Shown here one piece after another: positions 1 through 11,044 of a stretch of 64,000 nt of DNA. Position 1 is the first letter of the stretch. Each line of letters starts with the position of its first letter. Both the position numbers and the translations under genes were made by a program. Below the pieces are notes generated by a model, which was not told the DNA's origin, did not search any database, and worked only from the letters and a program-made list of their open reading frames with translations. This DNA is from Monoplex corrugatus. Its lineage: Eukaryota; Mollusca; Gastropoda; Littorinimorpha; Ranellidae. Location: NCBI GenBank assembly GCA_030674185.1, contig CM060307.1, positions 59,771,481 through 59,835,480 of the forward strand, in the 5' to 3' direction.

Positions 1-928
1 CATATGGGAGGGCTGGCAATTCTTGAAATGGAAGAGGTGGGGAGAGGGAACAGACCCTATGAAACATTAAGCCAACACCATGAGAAGAATTGTGGCACGA
101 CAGACAGGCTAGTTTTTATGGGGATTGAACTCGAGGCATCAAATATCGGCTCAAGGCCACTACAACAGCCATCGCTTTTTTGTGTGTGTATGTGTGTGTT
201 TACTTGTTTGTTCGTTAGTTTTGAAATGATCTTTTTTGCAAATTTCTATTCTAGTCTCCACACAATTTCTCGCCTTAGATTTTGTGGGGTTTTTGTTGCT
301 GGTGATTTTTTTTTCTGAATTTCTTCTTTCTTCTTCGATATTGTTACATAATAATGACGTTTTCTTTTAGTTTCCAAGTAAATTCTCGCTTTCTGGAAAA
401 GCCGCTTTCATTGTGCAATGCATATGGATATTTCTGTCAAACGGTTATCATCATCGTCAATATTTTTATCATCATCATCATTATCATCATCATTATCGTT
501 ATCATTATTATTGTTCTTGGTGTTGTTAATATTGCTATCATTACTATTATTTTATGACCGTTCATATGGACAGTTTCATCATTGCTACTTTCTGACTTAC
601 TGTCCATTATGGCATTGGCTTGCAGGGCAGCAACGAGGATTCTTCACTTCTGTCTGTTCTTTCTGTTCTTGTCATCCTTTGCATTTTTGGCCATTGCTAA
701 ACAAACAGTTGGCAGTAGAAAAGCAAGCCGCTGGGTTGGTTATTTTCAGTATCATGCACGTGCAAGGTTTGCATAAAATGCTTTTATTGTTGTTATTTCT
801 GTTTTCTTATTGTTTTGTTTTGTGTGTCTATTTTTGTTTCTGTTCTGTTTTGTTTTGTTTTATTTTGTTTTCAAAAGAATGAACGGTCTACATCATTTCG
901 TAAGAACTGACTGTCTACGATGTGTAAA
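1..928. other. Intergenic, no gene supported
   Basis: I see no exon with convincing splice sites or family similarity here. About 450-545 is an imperfect ATC/ATT trinucleotide repeat. About 780-880 is T-rich, with repeated TTTTG units. Short open frames are low-complexity translations of these repeats. Confidence 0.5.
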
Positions 929-1119
<191 letters not shown>

Positions 1120-1380
1120 GCTGTATGTACAGCATGGCAGGTGCAGTGTACACTCTGAATGCATGTGGCTGATTTGAAGCACACAGCTTTCTTCGTCGTA
1201 AACTTCGTTGCGTTGGCTTAAGATAGACATAGTGGGGGTGTTTGTTTCGTCACTGTACCTGAGATGAGATTCCCCGCCCTGTGCCTGGCAGGCAAAGATT
1301 GATTCAGATTCCGACCTGATCCGTGTCTAGCTCTCTCCTCCACCCCTCCGTCCCGCTGTTTTCATCGTCTTTCACTCTTT

Positions 1381-1435
1381 TAATTCTCTCTCTCTCTCTC
1401 TCCCCTTCCCTCCGTGTCTGTCTATCGTGTGTTTG

Positions 1436-1519
<84 letters not shown>

Positions 1520-1573
1520 TGTGTGTGAGCGAGAGAGAAAGAGAGAGAGTGAGTTTGTGTGTGTGGTGTGTGT

Positions 1574-1630
<57 letters not shown>

Positions 1631-1689
1631 TGTTTCTGTGTGTGTTTTTCTGTGTGTGTGTTTCTCTTCTCTGCTGTCTCTCTCTCTCT

Positions 1690-1722
<33 letters not shown>
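1381..1722. repeat. Compound (CT)n-(GT)n-(CT)n microsatellite
   Basis: A short CT tract (1386-1402) leads into GT repeats (about 1430-1630), split by a GA-rich insert at 1527-1553. CT tracts follow at about 1677-1722. It is non-coding; the protein-like frames over it are CV/TH or RE/SL repeats. Confidence 0.93.
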
Positions 1723-1724
<2 letters not shown>

Positions 1725-2159
1725 ATAGGGCAGATTTATCGGTTCACTGCTGATGATTGTACAACAGATTTATGGGCCTGCTATTAGTACCAGATGCGGA
1801 ACACATCGTTCGACCCATTAATAATATGTTGACTTGGTGGGAGGTGGGATACTCAAGTGGAACATAAATATTGAAGGACAGACACAATAACATGTTAAGT
1901 GAAACACTAGCTTTGCCGTTTTGAGTCAAATAACAACGTAATGCATACAACACAGGCGATCCATAAATGCCTAATGCATTCTGGTTCTAGTTTATATGGA
2001 CACTGCCGTTTTCAAGGTCAGTATGCAGACTGATCTGAAAAGTACCAAATGAAACCAGGTTAATGACGAACTGTCCTGCACAGGTCTCACCCCATGGTGT
2101 GGGTCTTCATACGGGATAGAAGACTAATCGTAGAGGCACAAACATACTTCATATACACA
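1723..2159. other. Intergenic, no feature seen
   Basis: Unique-looking AT-rich sequence with no splice-supported exon or repeat that I recognise. Confidence 0.4.
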
Positions 2160-2560
2160 TATATAAGATGTCTGCATAGGCACATGTTCTTCCGCAGGGC
2201 ACTCCATGGGAAGGAGTCATGTGACTCTAGATTTGCTTCCGGTGGTCCCTCTTCTGTTCAATCGCAGTGTTCTGTGCTGTTCGAAAGCGACTGTGTCCTG
2301 CATGCACTGCTGTCGGCAGCAAGCTCTGTTGTGGCAATGTCTTCTCAGTTGGTGATGTTTATGCTGCAGCTGATGAGGCTGGCCTTCACATTATCCTTGT
2401 ATTGTTTGAGTGGCCTTCACTGGTCACGATTTCCATGCTTCGGCCCTTTGCACAGGAACACCTTTGAGATGCGGTTCTTTTCCATACGACTGGTGTGAAC
2501 ACCATGTTCTGTCAACCGAAGATGGCACTTGATGAGTAAACACTCGATGCTGGTAAAACA
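2160..2560 (-). mobile_element. Degraded LINE 3' end (possible)
   Basis: Read on the minus strand, 2560 to about 2420 gives a stretch like HTSRMEKNRISKVFL followed by a K-H-G-N-R piece. This resembles the segment after the reverse transcriptase in RTE-like LINEs (a GH-x-RM...R-PK...G-x-R pattern). The rest is full of stops. The match is short, so this is a tentative call for an old 5'-truncated copy. Confidence 0.35.
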
Positions 2561-4227
2561 CATTTATACAGACCTTGAATGTTGGACAATCGAACTTGCT
2601 GCTGTCATTGATGGTCAATGAATGTGTCGTTGATGGTCAATGAATGTGTCGTTGCTCTGGCTTGTCTATATACCCGACCAGCACAGGGAATTTTTAAAGA
2701 GTGGAGGGGAGGGGGCTTACAATCATTTCCCTACTCTCGCCTACAGACACTCATTCTTCTAGAGGTGCAATGACTACAACTAGAAAAAAATCAAGAAACG
2801 GAGAAGTTGGTATGGCTTCCCAGTGACTAGCTTGAATTTTGCTTACCCCTATTCCCCAACCCCATGCATATACCAACTACCACGCCCAGTCAAATCCTGG
2901 ACCCGCGGCTGACAATCTAAAGAAGTCGGATGGTTACAAGACTTGCACGTGGAATGAGTGTGGGTGGAGTGAGAGAATACGTAGAGTCTGTGCTTTGAAG
3001 AATAAAGTTGAAACCACAAAGCATTTTCTAATCTGAGCAAATGGTGCCCGAGAGAAACCCATGAGATATTTTGAAAAAAAAGTTAAAAAGAAACCAACAG
3101 CACTACTGGAGTGGGTGTGGATAATGATATCTCGCCATTCTAACTCTATAAACAGCACATTTATTTTTTTAGTCGTGAAGACCAAAGGCACCGTAGCCAT
3201 CAAAGAACACACAGTCTGCAACTTTGGCAAAGGTTGCAGCCATGACAAGAAACTTTAAAACTTTTGAATGGTTTATTTTTCTTCGTGACGAAATATAAGC
3301 CTAGGCACCATAACAAAAATGCGGAACAACACTTTACTTTTGTTTGTGTCTGTCAGTATGGAAGCCCTTGCAACAGAAGGATCATTCCCAGGCGCCTCGT
3401 TATTTTCCCCCTGTATTTTCAGTCACTCACTTTTTTCTTTTGATTTCAGGCAAAGATATGCCTTCGATGGTCAGTCCCGTGGTATGGATGAAGGATGGTC
3501 TTCAAAAGATCCAGAGTTGATCCGTTAGGCTACTGTTCGATTCTCTTATTTCTGAGCAGTGCTGACCAAAACTGCTTGATGCTCTGGGGTCTGTGTCCTG
3601 TCTGGCATAGACTTTCGTCTGTGTGAGACAAGCTCTACTCGTTGGAGTATATGGCAGTGTCCAGTCCGCATGCAGAAGAATGTTTTGTTGCCGCCGCTTA
3701 ATTAAATTAAATTAAAAGAGTGGGTGAGACCATTTCTAGAATGTGGTGAATAGGATATTATCGTTATGATGGTCTTTGCCTCTCTGAAGATCATGTGTTG
3801 GTATTGCTTTCTGCTTTCTGCCCTTGCTTGATACACGTAATTCGGCTGGTTATCTTTTCTGAACCAGAAGTTATTGTAATAAGTAAAAGGAAAAGGAAAC
3901 ACCACAAGAAAACGCAACCAACCACTCATCTCATCAACATCCTGTACAATCACATCACCGATATTACACACAGTCAATACGACACATAGCCTCATCAGCC
4001 TGCCAACATGATAACATTATCATCTCCATTATCGTAGCTCCTTTGGTCCATTCTCCACTTCCGATAAAGAGCAAACAAACAAAGAAACAAACACACACCA
4101 CGCACCACCCACAGAGGGAGAGAGTATGCGTGTGTGTTCGTGTGTGAAGAGCCTTGTCTAAATGACTTAGCAATTTGACACGAAAGACGTGTCGGAAGAT
4201 ACGTAACTAAGTACGTCTGCCGCTGAG
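2561..4227. other. Intergenic; small tandem repeat only
   Basis: A 20-bp unit containing GATGGTCAATGAATGTGTCG is present twice in tandem at about 2610-2653. TTAAATTAAA-type repeats lie at 3700-3716. No gene is supported. This stretch could include a 5' non-coding exon of the downstream UGT gene, but I cannot identify one. Confidence 0.4.
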
Positions 4228-4299
4228 TTCATTCAATGCCAAGTCATAAGTGCAGTTGGTTGTATCACCACAGCCGGATGAAGCATATTGAGAACGAAC
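4228..4299 (+). repeat. Left arm of 72-bp inverted repeat
   Basis: These 72 bp recur as the reverse complement at 6222-6293 with one mismatch. The two arms lie about 1.9 kb apart and bracket the first coding exon of the UGT gene. The right arm sits inside a TTAA-flanked hairpin element (6192-6366); the left arm has no such ends, so it may be a fragment of a related element. Confidence 0.9.
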
Positions 4300-4315
4300 A
4301 TGATAATGAAGATAA

Positions 4316-4319
<4 letters not shown>

Positions 4320-4373
<54 letters not shown>
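4320..4373. repeat. (CA)n microsatellite
   Basis: About 54 bp of nearly pure CA repeat directly downstream of the left arm of the inverted repeat. Confidence 0.95.
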
Positions 4374-4374
<1 letters not shown>

Positions 4375-4773
4375 TGCTCCATGTAGGTTATAGGTTTTCA
4401 TTTCGCACTCTATTGTATTTTGGTGTGTTGCTCTTTTCGTAGTTTCTCTTCTGGTGTCCGTCTTGTGAAGAACAACTGATTCCATGCAAAAGATATAGTA
4501 CGATTAGTCGCAGTTGTTATGATTGTCTTCCTGAAGGATCTAAAATTGTTTCACTACTTCACAAGTCTAGTGCTGTTTGATTGTAGTTCAACTTTTTTAG
4601 TAGTATCAAAGTCGACCCAAGCTGTATACGACTCTTCAAATATGTTTCTATAGAATTTTCAAAAGCGTGTTGATTTGGATGTTTGTATCGTCTGTGCCCG
4701 ATATAGTCTATGTAAAATACCGTATACATGAGAAACATTAAATTGTATGAACGAACGTGTCTTTTATTCCAGG

Positions 4774-6704
4774 ATGGCGAGTCTCCCTTGTCCGGAACCG
4801 TCCGTTCTTCTCTTGTTGGCGGTGGTGTTGGGGTTTACGAGCCTGTGTCACGTGGCCCATGGCTGGCGCGTGCTGCTCGTGCCCCTGCCAGACACCAGTC
4901 AGTGTCGCCAGGCGGTCAGCATTGGTCGGGAACTGCAGACACGCGGCCACCAGGTATGATGTGGAGGCAACCCTTTTATTTTCTCATCATAACCATCAGC
5001 TTCAGTAGTTCAGTTGGTTGAGCGTTGCATTCACATGCTAATGGTTGTGGGTTCAAATCCCGGGGTGCGCTGCATTAAAACTGGCCGTTTCACTGTCCCA
5101 TCTTAACATTATTGTTGTTCTAGTGGTGTCAGTATAGGATTAGATAAGTCCCCCTTTCCCCTCTTCCCTGGGATGTTTATCCCCGTCGGCCATATCACTT
5201 GAGGTAGGTGCCGACATAAAAATTAAACCAAATCAATCAATCAGTTATCAGCTTCCTGCTCTTCACTTGTTGAAGGTATCCACTCGTTTCTCTGTCAAGC
5301 TCAACGACGGCAAGTAGGGTGAGAGAGTGAAAGGGTTAAGATTAAGTCCGATTTGACACCATTACGTCATCAGAGCAGCAGGCAAGACTAAAAGAGACAA
5401 GATTAGATATGAAGAGATCTCAGAGATGGTTTGGAACAACACCTGTCAACTATTACTTAACAATAGTGGATGAAGTGGTCTGGCCATCTGACCAGCACGC
5501 CAGCCAACCAACCGGCCGATCGAGCTTACAGAACCAGATGCTTGGACTTCAGAGCCAAAGAAATACCATGACGGCGCTGGAGTGGCAGATACTCCACATC
5601 TACGATATGACCGTATGCCATGCTTCCTGTTTTGCTGCAGAGCGCTAATTCGTCTCCTCCTGACACCTCTAGGTACAAGTCGACGGAAGAAGTAAGAAGT
5701 ATAGTTATCTTTATCTAGCTCCAGCTCATCTGCTTCAGGAAAGTACATGATTTTGCTGTCTTGTTTTTTGCTCAAAATCTGGTGCTGCCGTGTCTTAGTT
5801 GTTTTTGATGTAAACTTGCAAAAAAGCCAGTCGGTCAAAAATTTGCGCCTCTCGTTTCGTCAACTAAACACGTGATGTACTTTCTCGTTGTGTGTTTTTG
5901 GTTTCTGTTTTTGTCTTATGTCATGAAAGGCGTTTTTGTTTTGTTTTGTTTTTGTTTTTGTGTTGTTGTTGACATTTTCAAAATAGACCTGTGATTCATG
6001 CAGGTACATGGGGCGCCTTTTAAGTGCTGCACATGTCCAAGGTTTATTACACAGTTACTTTTGTCTTTGTACGAAGTCCGCTATTTCATGGCTTCTTATT
6101 TTGGTCTCTGCATTGAATGTCATTTTCACTCCTCCCCCTATCCCTTTCCACCAGCTTCCTGCATGATCATCCATGATGGCAATGCGAAAACTTAACCCTT
6201 TCACTCCCTCACTTTCCCGCAGTTCGTTCTCAATATGCTTCATCCGGCTGTGGTGATACAACCAACTGCACTTATGACTTGGCACTGAATGAAAGGAACT
6301 ACATGAGGGTGTGCAAGGGTTTAATTTTAGCAGCTGATGGATAGGGTAATGAAGTGAAAGGGATAAGAGAAAGACAATGATAATGATGATGAATCTTTAT
6401 TTTCCAACAGTAGAATTATAAGCTGAAAGTCTTTTTTTTTTTCAAAGTTGTGGTTGCTTGCGTGGTGGATATTTTCATGTTTCGATTAGCCCATCGCTGA
6501 CATGACTTACCGTGCCCACTTGATATTGTGTATGCGTATAATATATACACGAAGGGGATTTAGGCACTGGCAAGTCTGCGCTCATATTGACATGGAAGAT
6601 TGGAAAAATCTCCACCCTTACCCATCATGTGGAGGAGTCTAGGCGCATCGAACCCAGGACCTTCAGATTGGAAGTCTGGTGTTTCCTGCTTAACCACCGG
6701 ACCT

Positions 6705-6798
<94 letters not shown>

Positions 6799-8381
6799 GT
6801 TGACATTAAAAACATTTCTTTCAACAGGTGACACTTTTCGTACCAGACTATTTCCGGGCCAGGCGGTGCACAGAACCCTCCCCACCAGGCATTATGGATA
6901 TTGAGGTTCGAATCTTCGATACTGACGAGGAGACAGCTGAGATCGTTGAGAGCAAGCTGGAGAGACTTGGTGAAGAGACGATGAGAGGAGGCACAGGACT
7001 GCTGGGCGACTCAAGTGGAGCCCATGAGGTGATGCGAGACGTGTGCAGCAGTTACATGGAGTCACGAGACGACATGGACCAGCTGAGGCGCGAGGGAAAG
7101 GTGGACATGGTGGTGGTGGACGGATCTCCAGGAGGACGCTGCCTGACTCTGCTGCCTGCTTACCTGGGGGCGCCCTTTGTGGTCCTGTCCAGCTTCATAC
7201 ACCCCTTTGACAGTTCCCAGCCCCTTCCCAACAGCTTCTACCCTGCCCCACTCTCAGCTTTACCAGGCAACATGGCCTATTTTCAGCGCCTCTCCAACTT
7301 TCTTTACTACGTCTCATATTCTGGCGGGGACAGCCTTTTTGGTGGCTTTCACCAAGGTAATACTCTTGGGGATCGAGTCAGCCGCCTTGAGCATGGCAAG
7401 TTGATCAAGAAGGCTTCCTTGTACCTGGAGAACTCGGACCATATCATTGACTATCCAAAGGCCATCTTCCCCAACTTTGTTCAGGTGGGTGGACTAACAG
7501 CATCACCTGCCCAATCTCTGCCTGGTCCCTTGGCCAGGTTCTTCGATGGCGGTGCAGATACAGGTGTCATTGTGGTGTCACTAGGCCCTAATGTGTTCAC
7601 CCCCAATAAAAACCTGGAAGACAAATTCCTGAACGTTTTCCGCAGGCTTGACTCACGTGTGCTACTGCGTCTGAATGCGTCCAAGAGCTTGAACAGATTG
7701 AAGAACATGCAAACAGTAAGCTGGTTCCCACAGAATGATGCACTGGGACACCCTAACACAAGGCTGTTTGTTTCGCATTGTGGTAAAAACAGCTTTTTCG
7801 AAGCACTTTTCCATGGAGTGCCAGTGCTGTGCTGCCACTTTGCAGGTTCTGACGTGTTGGGTACAGCTGCACGAGTGGCAGAGTATGGAGTGGGCCTGTC
7901 CTTGGACTTGCTGACGGCTAGTTCCGACTCCTTAGCCAATGCTATCACCACCCTGCTGACAGAGAAGGCCTACACAAGACGCATAAAGGCAGCATCAAAA
8001 CTCTTCCACAGTCGTCCACAAACTCCTGCCAAACGTGCGGCCACAGCTATAGAGCATGTGCTGAAATATGGTGGGGGCTATCTCAGACCACGCTCTATCG
8101 AGATGGCCTTCTTCCAGTATGCAGGTCTTGATATTGCATTCACCGTGTTTATTGTTATTTTGAGCATGGTGGCTCTTGTTTCTTTTGTAATTTTCAAACA
8201 CCTTTTGCCCGTATTGCAAAAGAAAGAAGTGAAAGAAGTAACGAAGGAAGATTTAGCTAATAAGAGTTCAGAATCTGAGCCCACTACCAAAACTGTTGTA
8301 GCACAAGAGAACAATCGACACGCATCCATAGTCATGTACCTTTTCTTCGTGCTAGTTATCCTCTTCTATATTTTTTTTTGA
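4774..8381 (+). CDS. UDP-glycosyltransferase (UGT, GT1), likely atypical
   Basis: Two coding exons: 4774-4953 (60 codons) and 6828-8381, joined in phase 0 at CAG|GTATGA...TTCAACAG|GTG; 577 aa. An AG at 4771-4772 after a pyrimidine-rich run suggests a 5'-UTR intron just before the ATG. Residues 1-29 form a signal peptide for the ER lumen. Family marks: RGHQVTLF (57-64), VVVD (Asp158), WFPQNDALGHP (359-369) and FVSHCGKNSFFEALFHGVP (374-392). A membrane segment spans about 494-516. Members transfer sugar from UDP-sugars to small lipophilic molecules. Oddities: the position expected for the catalytic His reads Ser-Gln-Cys (Gln43), the usual donor-binding Asp-Gln reads Ser-Asp (401-402), HGG reads HCG, and a second hydrophobic stretch (561-577) ends the protein. 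Frame and length are intact, so it looks like an expressed gene, perhaps a divergent or inactive enzyme. Family call firm, activity uncertain. Confidence 0.93.
4999..5244 (+). mobile_element. tRNA-derived SINE
   Basis: In UGT intron 1. An A-box-like TAGTTCAGTTGGTTGAGCG at about 5006 and a B-box-like GGGTTCAAATCCC near 5049-5061 form a tRNA-like head. A non-tRNA body follows, then a short ATCA/AATC tandem tail at 5229-5244, as in SINEs mobilised by LINEs. Confidence 0.8.
6192..6366. mobile_element. TTAA-flanked hairpin MITE (piggyBac-like ends)
   Basis: In UGT intron 1. It begins TTAA-CCCTTTCACTCCCTCAC and ends with a complementary GAAGTGAAAGGG-ATAA, where one base of the 3' TTAA has changed. 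The TTAA target and CCC/GGG termini fit piggyBac-type non-autonomous elements. Its interior contains the right arm (6222-6293) of the 72-bp inverted repeat. Confidence 0.7.
6541..6712 (-). mobile_element. tRNA-derived SINE (minus strand)
   Basis: On the minus strand a tRNA-like head carries an A-box (TCCGGTGGTTAAGCAGG, about 6702-6686) and a B-box (GGGTTCGATGCG, about 6653-6642), followed by a body towards 6541. It lies in UGT intron 1, next to a (GA)n tract. Confidence 0.75.
6707..6797. repeat. (GA)n microsatellite next to a splice acceptor
   Basis: About 90 bp of GA repeat ending roughly 30 bp before the UGT exon 2 acceptor (AG at 6826-6827). It occupies the zone where the branch point and upstream intronic signals are expected. 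Confidence 0.95.
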
Positions 8382-10245
8382 TAAAAGCATTCTACTGATT
8401 TCCATGTTAGCGTGCACCAATCCATCCCTTTTTGTGTTCATTTCATACATACCTTACCAGTTTCAAATGTGTGCAATATCTTCTTGTATGTCAAATTGAA
8501 CCTTTTGTTCCATGGAGGCAGCTTTCAGTATTTTATTTACGTGGTAATGCAGAAAAGCCAGGCTGGGTGAATTTTCCTTATTTATTAAAATAGGTGGAAT
8601 GTTATCCTGTGCTTGAATGAGAAATATGTATACATTTTGCTGTTTGGTTTATTAAAGGAAAGTAGCCAGATTGAAATGAATGGTTTCATGTTTGTATCTG
8701 TATGCTTTGAAAAAGATAAGACATTTTTCTTGCATCTGTGGAAATTATAACACACACATACATATAGAATGCACCTTATCTTCCTCGATTACTGTACACA
8801 CTTGTAAGTACTTAACACACTTTACATTTGGAACTTCATATGCAAAAAGAAAATGTAAGTTACGGTAGGCTACAATTTATCATACACACAAAAAAGTAAA
8901 TATGGGTGCAATTCATCACTGTTGTACTGAGAAACCCCTCAAAAAAGGGTTTGTGAACATTTTGAACAAGCAGGCTGGATGGAGTTTACCATCCTGCACA
9001 TCTACATTTTTAATGCCTATACATACTTTCAATTGTCACTACACAGTGATTTAACTGCAGTTCCTTACCATGTCATCCACATGAACAGTAGACTACAGAC
9101 GTGATCCCCATAAACAGTTGACTACAGACGTGCATGACACACAAAAGAAAAACATTTTCCCACCCCATTCTCTGCACCATCTCCATGTCAGCACTTCCAT
9201 ACCCTCTATTTCAGCTCTCCAACATACTTACAGACCTTAGCTACTGAAACATCAGGTCACCATGAAAACGGGATTTGAAGGGCTACAGAATCTAGATTTT
9301 TTTTTTCAAAATGTGATGATCTAGAATAGGAATATGATATTGTGGAGTTCCCATATAAATTGAGACTGCATTACAGTGCTGTACCGGTAGGCCTACTCTA
9401 AGCTTTCATTCATATGAAGTTATATCCTGGCATATGCCAAGCCCAAGGGATAAACCTGCAGTATTGATCAGTAAATTTGAACATCTGCAATGATGCATCT
9501 GGTAAGTGAAGGTCACCTGGCTGTGTTTAGTATTTTGTCATTGGAATGGACTGGTTGGGATCTCAATATGTTAAAGGATTTTTGTGTATCTTCTGTCTAC
9601 GAAGACAAAGGATCAGTTCTTTACTTAGCCAAAATGTCCTTCAATAATACAAAGTGGAAATGTTGACATATCCCCTTCGTGTGAGCTTCACTCACAAAAG
9701 GTTCCACCTTGTAACCAGTGCATTGTTCCAAGACTTTGGCACGCATTTTGTCACCACAGTCTTGACAGATGAGCAAGAGGAATGAACAGTCCTAAAAGCT
9801 GGCTCCAGCAATCTTGTCACAATCCTGATGTAATAAAGGACAGTAGCCAGTCTAAGCGACCTTGAAGCTACTTTTTGTGGCTAATGCAGAACAGATGCCT
9901 CCAGTTATTTCCCCTGCTTAAGCCAGATAGATCTTTTATCATCCTTCAGTGTTTCAGCTATTATTCATTTTATGGCCAAGACTAAAAGAAAGAAACCACC
10001 CGCAGCTGGTTGGATATGGTCAGAAAGCTATGATCCAGAGATGTTTTATTTTTTCTGAAGCAGAAAGGCCACATAATAAAATGAAAGAAAAGTCAATACG
10101 AAGCTGTGGAGCAACCAAAAAAGTGATAGAAGAGGAAGGGAATAAACTGGAGAGGTTCTTATTGATTTTTGGACATCAAATACACTATCAGAAGCGATCA
10201 TCACTGAAAGCTGCAAACACTTGGATGGCCAAGGTAGGAAATATC
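8382..10245. other. UGT 3' UTR and intergenic DNA
   Basis: AT-rich sequence after the UGT stop. ATTAAA at 8584-8589 and 8651-8656 are candidate poly(A) signals for the UGT gene. A small duplicated ACTACAGACGTG motif lies near 9090-9134. Nothing else gene-like is seen. Confidence 0.45.
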
Positions 10246-10249
10246 ACCA

Positions 10250-10540
10250 GTTGCTCTGATGTAGTGGTTAATACAACAAACTAATGACTGGGTGGATGTG
10301 GGTTCAAATCTCACCAGTCCAGTTAAAATCAGTGGGATATTTCAGGCCTGACCAGCTCCTACACAGAGTTGAATGTGCTATGGGTTCATTGCAAAGACTG
10401 GAACAACACAGTTGAGTCTCATCTACTTGAGTGATGTGTCATTGTGGGCGTCGCTTAAATTTCCTGCAACCTGAAAATGTTTGTCTCTCTTGGACCTACT
10501 TGACACCAGCATAAAACACGAAAGGAAGAGTAAAGCTCAG
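10250..10540 (+). mobile_element. tRNA-derived SINE
   Basis: A-box-like GATGTAGTGGTTAA near 10257 and B-box-like GGGTTCAAATCTC near 10300 precede a long unrelated body ending around 10530. The sequence has diverged from a functional tRNA, so it is an old SINE copy. Confidence 0.65.
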
Positions 10541-10893
10541 CCCTGTCATGCAGTCTCAATCCAGAATGGTTCTCTTTGACTTATATCATGACTATCATTC
10601 CCATTCATCATGCATCACCGTAACATTGTGAAAATTTGTTCTAGAGTCTGCAGAGACAGAGGTGGAATAGAAAACGGGACAGAAGAAAAAATATGACAGG
10701 GAATATGGCTTGAAGGTGTCTTAGTACTACGTCAGTTGTGAAAACTGGCTAAACAATCTGAAACTGAAGTTGTGGTGTGCTACAGTCTTACACAGTAGTG
10801 ACTGGCCAAACTGGGTATGAGAGACAGCAGTCCCAAAATGTAACGGAGAAAAATTTGGCGACACTTCTGACACCTTTGGCAATCCTTTTCACC

Positions 10894-11044
10894 TTAACCC
10901 TTTGACTCTCACACCCTATCCACCACAAGCAAAATTTAATCCATCACTCTATCCAAAGGGAATCAAAGGGTTACATTTTTGATTTGCTGTAATGGTTGAT
11001 AAAGTAGGATGCTAGAGGATAGGCTGAGGGAGTCAAAGGGTTAC
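10894..11044. mobile_element. TTAA-flanked hairpin MITE
   Basis: Starts TTAA-CCCTTTGACTCTCACACC and ends GGAGTCAAAGGG-TTAC in complementary order, with one TTAA base mutated. It also carries an internal copy of the inverted terminus (near 10960-10980). Same family as the elements at 22853, 35566 and 61625. Confidence 0.75.

Noticed and set aside
9949..10284. 111-codon plus-strand open frame
   Set aside because: No homology, no splice signals, AT-rich composition and overlap with a SINE head at its end.
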